From NCBI GenBank assembly GCA_021295915.1, contig JAGWBK010000029.1, positions 1 through 43,696 on the forward strand: a stretch of DNA of 43,696 nt, read 5' to 3'. Of the stretch, positions 32,781-41,427 are shown piece after piece; position 1 is the first letter of the stretch; each line of letters starts with the position of its first letter. The position numbers and the translations under genes were made by a program. This DNA is from Dehalococcoidia bacterium (GTDB lineage Bacteria > Chloroflexota > Dehalococcoidia > Lucifugimonadales > UBA1123). Below the pieces are notes generated by a model. The model saw nothing but the letters and a program-made list of their open reading frames with translations. It was not told the DNA's origin and did not search any database.

Positions 32781-33683
32781 CTACAGATGGCTTTCAATGG
32801 GGGAAGCGGACAGTTTCGAGTCCAGTCCCTCGTAGTCCTGGTAACCGATCAACTCGTACAGCTCGGAGCGCGTCTGCATGTCGTCTAGCATACCGGCCTG
32901 CGTGCCGTTCTCGAGGACTTCTCTCATCGCGGTCCGCATCGACTTGGCCGCGATTCTGAGCGATGTCACTGGGAAGATCACCAGGTGGTAACCAAGCGCT
33001 CCGAACTCGGAAACGCTCAGGTAGGGAGTCTTCCCAAACTCGGTCATGTTCGCAACCAGGGGGCCGCTGACAGACTCAGAGTAGTGTCGAAACTCGCCTG
33101 CGGTCTCGAGCGCCTCCGGGAAGATTATGTCTGCGCCTGCGGCCAGGTACATTCGTCCCCGGTCGATGGCGTCGTCCATGCCGTTGATTGCCTTGGAATC
33201 GGTCCTCGCCACGATCAGCGCGGAGCTGCGTGCCTGGGCGGCTGCTCTGACCTTGGTGCAGAACTCGTCCGGACTCACGACCTGCTTGCCGTCGAGGTGT
33301 CCGCAGCGTTTGGGCATAACCTGGTCCTCGATCTGGATCGCAGCGGCCCCGACAGCCTCAAGCTCCTTGACTGTCCGGTAGGTGTTGATCGCCTCTCCGA
33401 AACCGGTGTCAGCGTCAACGATCAACGGCAGGCTGGTAGCTCGCGTCACCCACCTGACAGCCTGGGTAAGCTCGTCCAATGTGAAAAGACCGATGTCCGG
33501 GATTCCCAGGCTTGCTGAGAACGCCGCCCCTGAGAAGTACAGCGCCTTGAATCCAACTTCCTCGGCGATGAGCGCCGAAAGCGGGTTGAAGACTCCCGCA
33601 ACTGGTATCGTCCCGCCAGTTGCGAGCAGTTCGGCCAGGGTGTCAGTCTGCCGTGAAGCTCCGGCTCGAATCTCCCAGGTCAT
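32781..33683 (-). CDS. Isocitrate lyase/PEP mutase family protein, 2-methylisocitrate lyase-like
   Basis: A 300-residue C-C lyase of the ICL/PEPM superfamily. YFSGAAFSASLGIPD, DADTGFGEAINTYRTVKELE and the active-site loop KRCGHLDGK (catalytic Cys) are present, followed by ALIVARTDSKA. KRCGH is typical of methylisocitrate lyase (PrpB) and isocitrate lyase, unlike PEP mutase. No PrpC or PrpD gene is nearby, so a different 2-hydroxy-acid may be cleaved. The longest frame extends to 33884 through the end of the upstream gene; ATG 33683 (MTWEIRAG) starts at the usual N-terminus, seven bases after the previous stop. Confidence 0.9.
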   Translation of the reverse strand: MTWEIRAGASRQTDTLAELLATGGTIPVAGVFNPLSALIAEEVGFKALYFSGAAFSASLGIPDIGLFTLDELTQAVRWVTRATSLPLIVDADTGFGEAINTYRTVKELEAVGAAAIQIEDQVMPKRCGHLDGKQVVSPDEFCTKVRAAAQARSSALIVARTDSKAINGMDDAIDRGRMYLAAGADIIFPEALETAGEFRHYSESVSGPLVANMTEFGKTPYLSVSEFGALGYHLVIFPVTSLRIAAKSMRTAMREVLENGTQAGMLDDMQTRSELYELIGYQDYEGLDSKLSASPIESHL

Positions 33684-33690
33684 CGGAATG

Positions 33691-34488
33691 CTACCCCATG
33701 AATCCCCGGGCGCCTTCGACAGGAGTCCACTCCTCACCCGAACCGTCCTCAGGGGAGAAACCGATGATCCTCTCACCGGCCTCGATGTCCCAGATCCGAA
33801 GGTCGTTCCTGGACATTCCATAGACGATTGCGAAACCGACCGAAGGTGGAGCGTCGATGGCCTTCTGGATGAGCTGCGCCGCATCGCGGTGGCTGAGCCA
33901 CAGGGAGAGGGCGGCCGGATGGAAGGTCGGGTCGTCCGGTGTCATTACCCAGCCGATTCGGAGGCAGATGATGGATAGTTCGTACTGGTCGTGATAGTAG
34001 CTGCCCAGGGACTCCCCGAACGCCTTGCTAACTCCGTACAGGCTGTCGGGACGGAGGTCCCTGTCGTCCAGCATCCTGAAAGGCCGTCTGACCTCTGCCA
34101 GCCGACCGTCATATATCGCTTTGTATGGGTCGTCCTTGAGCGGGTAGAACCCCACTGCGTGGTTGGTGCTGGCGAGTATCACCCTCCTCGCTCCTGCCAG
34201 CCTGGCAGCCTCGTACACGTTGCGGGTTCCAACTATGTTGTTGCTAAGTGTCGACTCCCAGGTGGCCTGCGGGCTTGGGTCTGCGCCCATGTGTACGACG
34301 ACGTCCACGCCCTCAAATGCCGGGGTGATCGAGTCGATGTCGCCAAGGTCGGCGACGTGCGACTCGGGCCATCCGCAGTCGACGATGTCAAGACCAACCA
34401 GGTCACACCTGTATGCCAACTTGCTGCGGATGATGCCGCCGATCTGTCCGGCGGCGCCAGTCACCAAAACTCGCGCCCTGTCCGTCAT
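33691..34488 (-). CDS. NAD-dependent epimerase/dehydratase family, uronate-dehydrogenase-like
   Basis: A 265-residue extended SDR. The NAD-binding GAAGQIGG is at residues 11-18. LASTNHAVGFYP (Ser/His site), SLYGVSKAFGESLG (catalytic YxxxK) and LRIGWVMTP follow, together with the WLSHRDAAQLI block; these match uronate dehydrogenases, which oxidise glucuronate or galacturonate to the aldaro-lactone. GGAGG stands before the ATG. It lies upstream of an ICL-family lyase and opposite an MR/MLE dehydratase, consistent with an oxidative uronate route. Specificity is inferred. Confidence 0.85.
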   Translation of the reverse strand: MTDRARVLVTGAAGQIGGIIRSKLAYRCDLVGLDIVDCGWPESHVADLGDIDSITPAFEGVDVVVHMGADPSPQATWESTLSNNIVGTRNVYEAARLAGARRVILASTNHAVGFYPLKDDPYKAIYDGRLAEVRRPFRMLDDRDLRPDSLYGVSKAFGESLGSYYHDQYELSIICLRIGWVMTPDDPTFHPAALSLWLSHRDAAQLIQKAIDAPPSVGFAIVYGMSRNDLRIWDIEAGERIIGFSPEDGSGEEWTPVEGARGFMG

Positions 34489-34543
34489 ACTATCCTCCGT
34501 TCACACTTGGCAGGTGCTAGGCTAGAATGTCAGCGGCGCCCTA

Positions 34544-34636
34544 TCAGGGGCCGTCCCTGAGCGCCAGGATCAGGAGAGTGATTACTATCGGCACCACAAT
34601 GGTCCAGAGTGCCCTTCGTGGAGTGAATCGAAACAT
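34544..34636 (-). CDS. Possible 30-residue single-helix membrane protein
   Basis: MFRFTPRRALWTIVV begins a short frame with a basic N-terminus, one hydrophobic helix (about residues 9-26) and a short RDGP tail. GGGG lies six bases before the ATG. It stands 55 bases ahead of the uronate-dehydrogenase-like gene on the same strand, so it could be the first gene of that run. Small size makes this tentative; a slightly longer form from 34660 is possible. Confidence 0.3.
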   Translation of the reverse strand: MFRFTPRRALWTIVVPIVITLLILALRDGP

Positions 34637-34708
34637 GCCGAACCCCGCTGATGGTGTCATGGAACGCCGACGGAATGGTATCACAGACCCAAATGGAGCG
34701 GTGTGCAG

Positions 34709-35521
34709 ATGAACAAGCGCTTCAGGCTGATCGCGCTTGACGTCGACGGCACCATTCGCGACCGTGAGCGGCAGATCTCCTCGCGCACACGGAACGCCAT
34801 CGACCGCGTGCGTGAGAGCGGCGCATACGTGACACTGGCGACTGGCAGGACGTTCCTCAGCGCGCTGAACGCCTCCACCGACCTTGGCCTGACGTGCCCG
34901 ATTATCACATTCCAGGGCGCACACGTCGCAATGCCTAGCGGCGACCTGCTCTGGCACACTCCGCTCACCTCGCAAATGACAGAGACCGCCCTCGACGCTC
35001 TGTCTGGCAGGGACGAGTTCGATGTCATGGCCTACTACGGCAACGATATATTCGTAGTAGAGATGTCGGAGTGGGCGCTGGACTACGGCAAGCGGAACTC
35101 CATACCGATCCGTGTCGTAGAACAGGATGAGATCAGGTCCGGGCCAATGACGAGGCTCGTCGTGAGAGGTGACGACGACGCGATAGAATCTCTGGAGGTC
35201 GAATTGAATGACAGGTTCGACGGCGCCTTGTACGTCACCAGATCGCTGTCGTACTTCTGCGAGATACTGCATCCCGACGCCGGCAAGGACAAGGCGATCG
35301 AGTGGCTGTGCGATCATCTCGACATAGACCCCAGCGATACACTCGCGTTTGGAAATGGGTACAACGACATAGAGATGCTCAGCACCGCCGGTCTTGGCGT
35401 AGCAGTCGACGGGGGAGTGCCGCAGGCCATCGCTGCTGCAGACCTCGTCGCTCCTTCGATGGAAGATGACGGTGTTGCCAGGGTGCTCGAATACCTGCTG
35501 GATGGAGGTTACGTCGGATGA
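34709..35521 (+). CDS. Cof-type HAD-IIB family phosphatase
   Basis: A 270-residue HAD hydrolase. Motif I is ALDVDGTIRD (nucleophile Asp), motif II ATGRTF, the conserved Lys is in GKDKAIEW, and motif IV is FGNGYNDIEM. The large C2B cap between motifs II and III marks the Cof/YidA group that dephosphorylates sugar phosphates or cofactors. ATG 34709 and GTG 34703 are both possible starts with GGAG upstream. Its stop overlaps the ribokinase start by four bases, which suggests a joint role in sugar phosphate balance. Confidence 0.9.
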   Translation: MNKRFRLIALDVDGTIRDRERQISSRTRNAIDRVRESGAYVTLATGRTFLSALNASTDLGLTCPIITFQGAHVAMPSGDLLWHTPLTSQMTETALDALSGRDEFDVMAYYGNDIFVVEMSEWALDYGKRNSIPIRVVEQDEIRSGPMTRLVVRGDDDAIESLEVELNDRFDGALYVTRSLSYFCEILHPDAGKDKAIEWLCDHLDIDPSDTLAFGNGYNDIEMLSTAGLGVAVDGGVPQAIAAADLVAPSMEDDGVARVLEYLLDGGYVG

Positions 35522-36450
35522 ATGCCTCACGCTCTCCGGTTGTCGTGGTGCTGGGCGGCATCAACATGGACCTCGTGGCCACGTCCGAGCGTATGCCCAA
35601 CCTTGGTGAAACAATCTTTGGGACTTCCTTTCACACCGCGCCCGGTGGGAAGGGTGCCAACCAAGCCGTCGCGGCTGCCCGCCTCGGCGCAGAGGTGCGC
35701 ATGGTGGGCCGTGTCGGCGACGACCAGTTCGGGCCTACATTGCTCGAAGGAATGCGATCTGAGGGCATTGATGTCTCTGGCGTCGCGGTTGATCCTGACA
35801 ATCCTTCAGGTGTCGCCCTCATCCTGCTGGACGAGCAGGCTGAGAACATGATAGTGGCCGTCTATGGAGCCAACCTGGCGTGTGACGATGCGCAGGTAGC
35901 TGCAGTCGATGACGCGCTCGACGGCGCAGATGTACTTCTGCTGCAGCTTGAGACACCGCTTGACGTTGCGTTGAGTGCGGTGGCACTCGCGAAAGAGTGG
36001 GGAGCGACTGTCGTCTGGGACCCGGCTCCTGCGCTCAAAATGGGTCATGAAGCCTATCGCCTCTGCGATGTGCTGACTCCAAACCAGGCTGAGGTCGAGT
36101 TTCTGACTGGCATAGCCGTTACCGATCCAACTTCGGCAGAGGGTGCTGCTAAGGTCCTTGTTGAGCAGGGGGTTCGGGCAGCGGTCGTAACACTGGGCTC
36201 AGGTGGGGCTTTCTTCCTGACTCGTGACGAGAGTGGGCTCGTTCCACCGTTCAACGTCGATGCCATCGACTCAGTAGCGGCCGGAGACGCCTTCGCCGCC
36301 GGACTTGGGATTGCTCTGGCAGAGGGTGAATCCCTTGCGGGCGCAGTGAAGTTCGGGTCAGCAGCCGGCGCTCTTGCCGTCACCAAGAGCGGGGCGCAGG
36401 AGGCTATGCCGTACAGGGCCGAAGTGGATGCGTTGATCGCGCGTTCCTGA
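35518..36450 (+). CDS. rbsK: Ribokinase-like PfkB family sugar kinase
   Basis: A 310-residue kinase of the PfkB family. The N-terminal sugar-binding GGINMDLVA and PGGKGANQAVAAARLG and the C-terminal anion hole/catalytic DSVAAGDAFAAGL are present (the usual TGAGD reads AAGD). MVGRVGDDQFG is typical of ribokinase. It is co-translated with the HAD phosphatase. No ribose importer is adjacent, so the sugar could also be another pentose or a nucleoside. Confidence 0.87.
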   Translation: MNASRSPVVVVLGGINMDLVATSERMPNLGETIFGTSFHTAPGGKGANQAVAAARLGAEVRMVGRVGDDQFGPTLLEGMRSEGIDVSGVAVDPDNPSGVALILLDEQAENMIVAVYGANLACDDAQVAAVDDALDGADVLLLQLETPLDVALSAVALAKEWGATVVWDPAPALKMGHEAYRLCDVLTPNQAEVEFLTGIAVTDPTSAEGAAKVLVEQGVRAAVVTLGSGGAFFLTRDESGLVPPFNVDAIDSVAAGDAFAAGLGIALAEGESLAGAVKFGSAAGALAVTKSGAQEAMPYRAEVDALIARS

Positions 36451-36487
36451 AGTCCTGCATGTCTCCTTACTTTCCTGCTGACGGCTG

Positions 36488-39400
36488 ATGATTGATGGCC
36501 CAGCATCGGACACGGTGCGTCGGAGTGGTTTGATGGGCCGGTTTGGCTCTTTCTTTTCCGCTGGTGATGACACTCCGTCAGGGGTAACAGACCTAAGCCG
36601 CCGAAGCTCGACCATTGTCCTAACCGTAATTCTCTTGGCCGCACTCGCCCTTCGGCTGTACGGACTGAACTGGGACGAGGGGTTTGGATGGACACCCCAT
36701 CCAGACGAGCGGGCGATTCTCTTCAAGGTCATCGAGATCGAGCTGCCCCCTCTGAGCGATCTCTCGGTGCTGCTGGACGCGGAGCAGAGTCCGTGGAATC
36801 CTGGCTGGTTCCCTTACGGCAGTTTCCCTCTCTATCTCATCAAGCTTGTCGAGATACTCTTTAGCGATCTGCCTGTGATCGGGTTTGACGACCTCAGGGT
36901 TCCCGCACGCGCTGTCTCTGCCCTGGCAGACGTCGTGACGATCCTGGTCACATACCTGATTGGAAGGGCGATCTGGTCACGCATGACCGGCCTTCTGGCA
37001 GCCGGGCTTGTCGCCTTCTCAGTCATCCACATTCAGCTCAGCCACTTCTTCGCCGTCGACACGCTCATGGCGCTGTTCGCCACGGCCACACTTTTCTTCC
37101 TGCTGAGAGTCGTGCTGTGGGGCCGGTACACCGACTCCGCGTTTGCCGGACTGTGCATAGGCCTCGCCCTAGCAACCAAGATAAGCGTAGCCCCGATCCT
37201 GGCCGCGTATGTCGTTGCCCACTTCATCTACGTGACCGGACTTGTTCCCCTTGAATCGCGCCGAAATATAGCCTTCTTTGACAGATTATCCGCTGGCACT
37301 AAGGCGGGGACAATCGGACTGGGCGTGATGATTGGCGCACTCCTGTTGGCCCAGCCCTATGCCCTCTTGGACTGGAGGCAGTTCTACGCTGATTTCGCCG
37401 AGCAGTCCGAGATGGTCCGCAGAATTCGGGACTATCCGTACACCCGCCAGTACATCGACACCACGCCTTATCTGTACCACGGTCAGCAGCTCGCGCGCTG
37501 GGGTCTGGGTCTGCCCCTCGGTGCAGTGGCTGTCGTGGGGACTCTCTACGCGGCGCTCAAGGGTCTCAGGACATGGTTTGCGGTTCCCTATCTCGTGATT
37601 GGCCTCGTTTTGCCGGCCGGGATTCTCATCCTGTCGAGCAGCATGTTGGCGACCCTGCTGGCTTCGGCCATAGCGGTCGGGGCAATCGTCGCCACAGTGC
37701 CAGTCCGGTCTCTGGACACGAGACTGAACGCTGTGCTTCTGTCGTGGGCGATCCCGTACTTCCTGATAGTCGGAGCATTCGACGTGAAGTTCATGCGTTA
37801 CATGCTTCCGATTACACCTGTGCTCGTCCTGTTCGGAGCCATGATGGCTGTGGATGTCTGGTCATGGGGCAGGAGCAGACAGCCTGCTTTGAAGTTTTCG
37901 CTGGGAGTCGTTGCTGCGCTGGCCGTCGCTGCCACTGCGTTCTACGGAGTCTCATACAGCGGCATCTATTCCGAGGTACACCCGGCGGTTCTGGCATCCG
38001 AGTGGATCCAGTCGAACGTTCCCCGAGGCTCGGTCATTCTCAAGGAGCACTGGGAGGAGGGCCTGCCCGGACTCTACGAGTACGAAATCGAAGAGTTACC
38101 CATATACGAGTACGACCTCCCCTCGAAGTTCAGCCGCATGAGTGACCTGCTGTCGGAAGGGGACTACATAGTCCAATACAGCAATAGACTGTACGGGACG
38201 GTCTCCCGGTTGTCTGACAGGTACCCGGTTAGCAGGGAGTTCTACAGTCAACTCTTTAGAGGCGAACTCGGCTACACACTGGAGGCCCACTTCACGTCGT
38301 ATCCGAACCTGCTCGGGATTGGCTTCGTAGATGAGACCTTCGAGCGGCCCGATCTGCCGCCCCCGGGCGACCTGTCTGAAGCACGACCATACCCTGTTTC
38401 GATAAATCTCGGCTATGCCGACGAGAGCTTCTCAGTCTACGACCATCCCAAGGTGCTGGTCTTCCGCAACGTGGAGCGGCTCGACGCCGATGAGATCATG
38501 CGTCGGATAGAGGATGGCTCTGGCGGCTACCCGGTGGTCGACCCGCTTGCGCTACCGGACCCACCTGCTGCTGGCAGGCAACTGATGCTGACCCCGGATG
38601 AGGCAGCTGACCGCCAGGCAGGCGGGACGTGGAGTGAAATCGTCGACACCGGCGGGGTCGCTGAACAAGCCCCCGCGCTGCTCTGGATTGTCGTCGTCGA
38701 GGTGATTGCGCTGTCGTCAGCGCCGCTGGCATTCGTTGTCTTCAGGCCATTTGTAGACCGGGGCTGGCTGATGTCCAAGGCCCTGGGGCTGCTGATCGTC
38801 GGACTTGGAATATGGCTGCTCGCGAGCCTCGAGTTGATGGCATTCAACAGGACGACCGCCTTCGCGGTCCTGATAGTCTTTGCCGCAATTAACGCCGTGC
38901 TGCTCATCGCCAATCGCGCTGCGATCGCCGACTTTCTGAAGAGGCGTTGGAAGACAGTTGCAGTCGCCGAACTGATATTCCTCGCGGCGTTCATAGCCTT
39001 CGTCGCCATCCGAATGGCGAATCCAGACCTGTGGCACCCGTACAGGGGCGGTGAGAAGCCGATGGACATGGCCTACCTGAACGCCGTGATGAAGTCGGTC
39101 CACATGCCGCCCTACGATCCGTGGTTCTCAGGTGGATACCTCAACTACTACTACTGGGGGCAGTTCCTCGTATCCACTCTGATTCACCTAACCGGCATCA
39201 TCCCTGACGTCGCTGTGAACCTCGCGGTGCCGACCTTCTTTGCCATGACCGCCGCGCTTTCGTATTCAGTCGTCCATGCGCTTGTCTCGTGGGTCCGAAG
39301 TTCCAGGGGTGAGCCTGCCGGTCTGTCACCCGTGATTGCAGGACTGGTCGGGCTTGTGTTCGTCACAGTCATTGGCAACCTGGACGGTGCGATCCAGATC

Positions 39401-41080
39401 GCGCAATCAGCGTGGAAGGCACTGATGCAGGGGCTTCCAGTGGGCGAGTTCGACTTCTGGCGCTCCAGTCGCATGATGCCTCCCGACCCTCCAGGTCACG
39501 AGATCACCGAGTTCCCGTTCTTCACTTTCCTCTTTGCCGATCCGCACGCCCACCTGTGGGTGCTGCCGTTCACGCTGCTATGCATCGGATTGTCCGCGTC
39601 AGTGGTGCTAGGACTGGCGCGCAATGGCTCGCTGCGAAACGTATGGAGCCCCGGACACGTTCTAGCGCTGGTCCTATTGGGTGTATCAGTTGGTGCTCTC
39701 AGGCTCCTGAACACCTGGGATTACCCAACGTATCTTCTGTTCGCATTCGCGGCAATTGGGCTCGCAGAGTACCTCACGCAGGGTGGCATATCTGGCGGCG
39801 TGATCTTTAGGACTGCTGCCAAATCGGTGTTCGTACTGGCAGTTGGTTTCGCAGCCTTCCTGCCGTTCCACATGACCAACGAGACATTCTTCCTTGGTGT
39901 CGAACAGACGACAAACCAGACTACGCTGTGGCAGTTCCTGGCGATCTTGGGACTGTTCGCGTACGTGATCGGGTCGTATTTGATCTGGGAGCTCCGAGGC
40001 GCTTTAGCGATCGCGTGGAACGGAGTCCTGCGTGGTTCGGGCTCGCTCTCCCGTGCCCTGGCGGTGGATGCAGTTCTGGACTCTGCTTCGGTGTCAGGAC
40101 TGAATGTGCACATCGGTCCCGCCCTCGTTCTCACTGCCGTTTCAGGCGCCCTGCTGCTGGGATTCCTGCTGACCGCGCTCCTCTCCGGCTCTGGCTGGGG
40201 AACCGTGGTCGTCGTGGGGGTGCTGCTCACCCTGATCGCTACCGTAGGCCTAAGGGCTCTCGCCAGCCGGAGTCATGAGGCACCGGCAGTTGCCTTCGTC
40301 GCACTCCTGCTAGGCACCGCTTTCGCTATCGTCATCGGGCTCGACTTCGTGAGGGTCGAGGGCGACATCGAAAGGATGAACAGCGTGTTCAAGTTCTACA
40401 TGCAGGTGTGGGTACTCATCGCCTTGGGATCTGCGTATCTCGCATGGCGTATGACCGGGTCTCTTTTCGGCCTGACAACTCAGGGCCTGAAACTCCGCCG
40501 TACATGGGTGGTTGGTCTTGTGGTACTGGTAGTCTGCTCCGCCGTGTTCACGGTTCTGGGCACGCAAGACAGGCTTCGGGATCGATTCGACTCTGACCGG
40601 GTCCCACTGACACTCGATGGACTGGCCTACGTACCCGGTACGACATACCTGGACCGTGAGGGGGCAATAGATCTGGAGTCAGATCTCGAAGGTGTTCACT
40701 GGCTGAGAGAGAACGTACAGGGATCACCGGTCATTCTTGAAGCAAACACACCGCTGTATCGATGGGGCGGGAGAGTTTCGATTCATACCGGACTTCCCAG
40801 CGTTGTCGGGTGGCGCTGGCATCAGCAGCAGCAGCGGTGGGGATATCGCAATCAAGTCGACATAAGAATTCGCGACGTGGACCGGATTTACTCGACCACA
40901 AACGTGTTGGAAGCGGTTGACCTGCTCACGCAATACGGTGTGAAGTACGTCTACGTGGGCCAGGTCGAGCGGCTGTACTACCCGGACCGAGGCATCGCCA
41001 AGTTCGAGGGCGACCTGAGTCAGCATCTGACTCCGGTGTTTCACACTGATGACGTGACCATCTATGAGTTCAACGGCTGA
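36488..41080 (+). CDS. Giant membrane protein: GT39-like N-terminal half fused to DUF2298 (Chlor_Arch_YYY)
   Basis: A 1530-residue polytopic protein with roughly 25 or more hydrophobic segments. The N-terminal half (to about residue 700) resembles PMT/GT39 glycosyltransferases: GLNWDEGFGWTPHPDE in the first outer loop, HIQLSHFFAVDTLMALFATA, then a soluble region (about 500-700). The second half has the DUF2298 hallmarks KPMDMAYLNAVMKS, DPWFSGGYLNYYYWG (near residue 875) and FADPHAHLW (near 1018), and ends in a soluble domain with VGWRWHQQQQRWGY. DUF2298 is known mainly from Chloroflexota and archaea and has no proven activity; a lipid-linked sugar transferase role is inference. Confidence 0.85.
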   Translation: MIDGPASDTVRRSGLMGRFGSFFSAGDDTPSGVTDLSRRSSTIVLTVILLAALALRLYGLNWDEGFGWTPHPDERAILFKVIEIELPPLSDLSVLLDAEQSPWNPGWFPYGSFPLYLIKLVEILFSDLPVIGFDDLRVPARAVSALADVVTILVTYLIGRAIWSRMTGLLAAGLVAFSVIHIQLSHFFAVDTLMALFATATLFFLLRVVLWGRYTDSAFAGLCIGLALATKISVAPILAAYVVAHFIYVTGLVPLESRRNIAFFDRLSAGTKAGTIGLGVMIGALLLAQPYALLDWRQFYADFAEQSEMVRRIRDYPYTRQYIDTTPYLYHGQQLARWGLGLPLGAVAVVGTLYAALKGLRTWFAVPYLVIGLVLPAGILILSSSMLATLLASAIAVGAIVATVPVRSLDTRLNAVLLSWAIPYFLIVGAFDVKFMRYMLPITPVLVLFGAMMAVDVWSWGRSRQPALKFSLGVVAALAVAATAFYGVSYSGIYSEVHPAVLASEWIQSNVPRGSVILKEHWEEGLPGLYEYEIEELPIYEYDLPSKFSRMSDLLSEGDYIVQYSNRLYGTVSRLSDRYPVSREFYSQLFRGELGYTLEAHFTSYPNLLGIGFVDETFERPDLPPPGDLSEARPYPVSINLGYADESFSVYDHPKVLVFRNVERLDADEIMRRIEDGSGGYPVVDPLALPDPPAAGRQLMLTPDEAADRQAGGTWSEIVDTGGVAEQAPALLWIVVVEVIALSSAPLAFVVFRPFVDRGWLMSKALGLLIVGLGIWLLASLELMAFNRTTAFAVLIVFAAINAVLLIANRAAIADFLKRRWKTVAVAELIFLAAFIAFVAIRMANPDLWHPYRGGEKPMDMAYLNAVMKSVHMPPYDPWFSGGYLNYYYWGQFLVSTLIHLTGIIPDVAVNLAVPTFFAMTAALSYSVVHALVSWVRSSRGEPAGLSPVIAGLVGLVFVTVIGNLDGAIQIAQSAWKALMQGLPVGEFDFWRSSRMMPPDPPGHEITEFPFFTFLFADPHAHLWVLPFTLLCIGLSASVVLGLARNGSLRNVWSPGHVLALVLLGVSVGALRLLNTWDYPTYLLFAFAAIGLAEYLTQGGISGGVIFRTAAKSVFVLAVGFAAFLPFHMTNETFFLGVEQTTNQTTLWQFLAILGLFAYVIGSYLIWELRGALAIAWNGVLRGSGSLSRALAVDAVLDSASVSGLNVHIGPALVLTAVSGALLLGFLLTALLSGSGWGTVVVVGVLLTLIATVGLRALASRSHEAPAVAFVALLLGTAFAIVIGLDFVRVEGDIERMNSVFKFYMQVWVLIALGSAYLAWRMTGSLFGLTTQGLKLRRTWVVGLVVLVVCSAVFTVLGTQDRLRDRFDSDRVPLTLDGLAYVPGTTYLDREGAIDLESDLEGVHWLRENVQGSPVILEANTPLYRWGGRVSIHTGLPSVVGWRWHQQQQRWGYRNQVDIRIRDVDRIYSTTNVLEAVDLLTQYGVKYVYVGQVERLYYPDRGIAKFEGDLSQHLTPVFHTDDVTIYEFNG

Positions 41081-41098
41081 AGCAGAAAGAAGAAGACC

Positions 41099-41320
41099 AT
41101 GTGCAGGAGTATCAAGCAGCTCAGGAGCTCGGAACGTGAGGCCACGGACGACGAGATCAGGGAGGCCGCTCTCCAGTTTGTCCGCAAGATCAGCGGATAT
41201 CGAAAGCCATCCAGGGCCAACGTGGAAGTGTTCGATCAAGCCGTGGATGACGTCGCTGCCGCATCGAGGATTCTCCTGAGCTCGTTGCAGGTAAGGGGTG
41301 GGTCACTCCGCCAATCGTGA
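41099..41320 (+). CDS. DUF2277 family protein
   Basis: A 73-residue protein beginning MCRSIKQLR and continuing ATDDEIREAALQFVRKISGY, KPSRANVEVFDQAVDDVA, an almost exact DUF2277 pattern. The role of the family is unknown. It follows the DUF2298 gene by 18 bases and may be co-transcribed. The ribosome site is a purine-rich AGAAAGAAGAAG. Confidence 0.88.
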   Translation: MCRSIKQLRSSEREATDDEIREAALQFVRKISGYRKPSRANVEVFDQAVDDVAAASRILLSSLQVRGGSLRQS

Positions 41321-41427
41321 CGAGTCCGGTTTTGGTCATCCCCAACACCAAATAGCGCTAGCCGCACAGCCTCGCGCATTCCTAAGATGCATTCAGTCAT
41401 CCATCCAATCGATGCGCGAGTGTTGTT

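Noticed and set aside
33684-33884. N-terminal extension of the ICL/PEPM-family frame
   Set aside because: The extra 67 residues are Ser/Arg-rich, overlap the upstream dehydrogenase gene in another frame and precede the normal family N-terminus at ATG 33683.
34544-35530. A 328-residue frame antisense to the HAD phosphatase
   Set aside because: The opposite strand has all four HAD motifs. Only the last 30 residues, which lie outside the HAD gene, were kept as a possible small protein.
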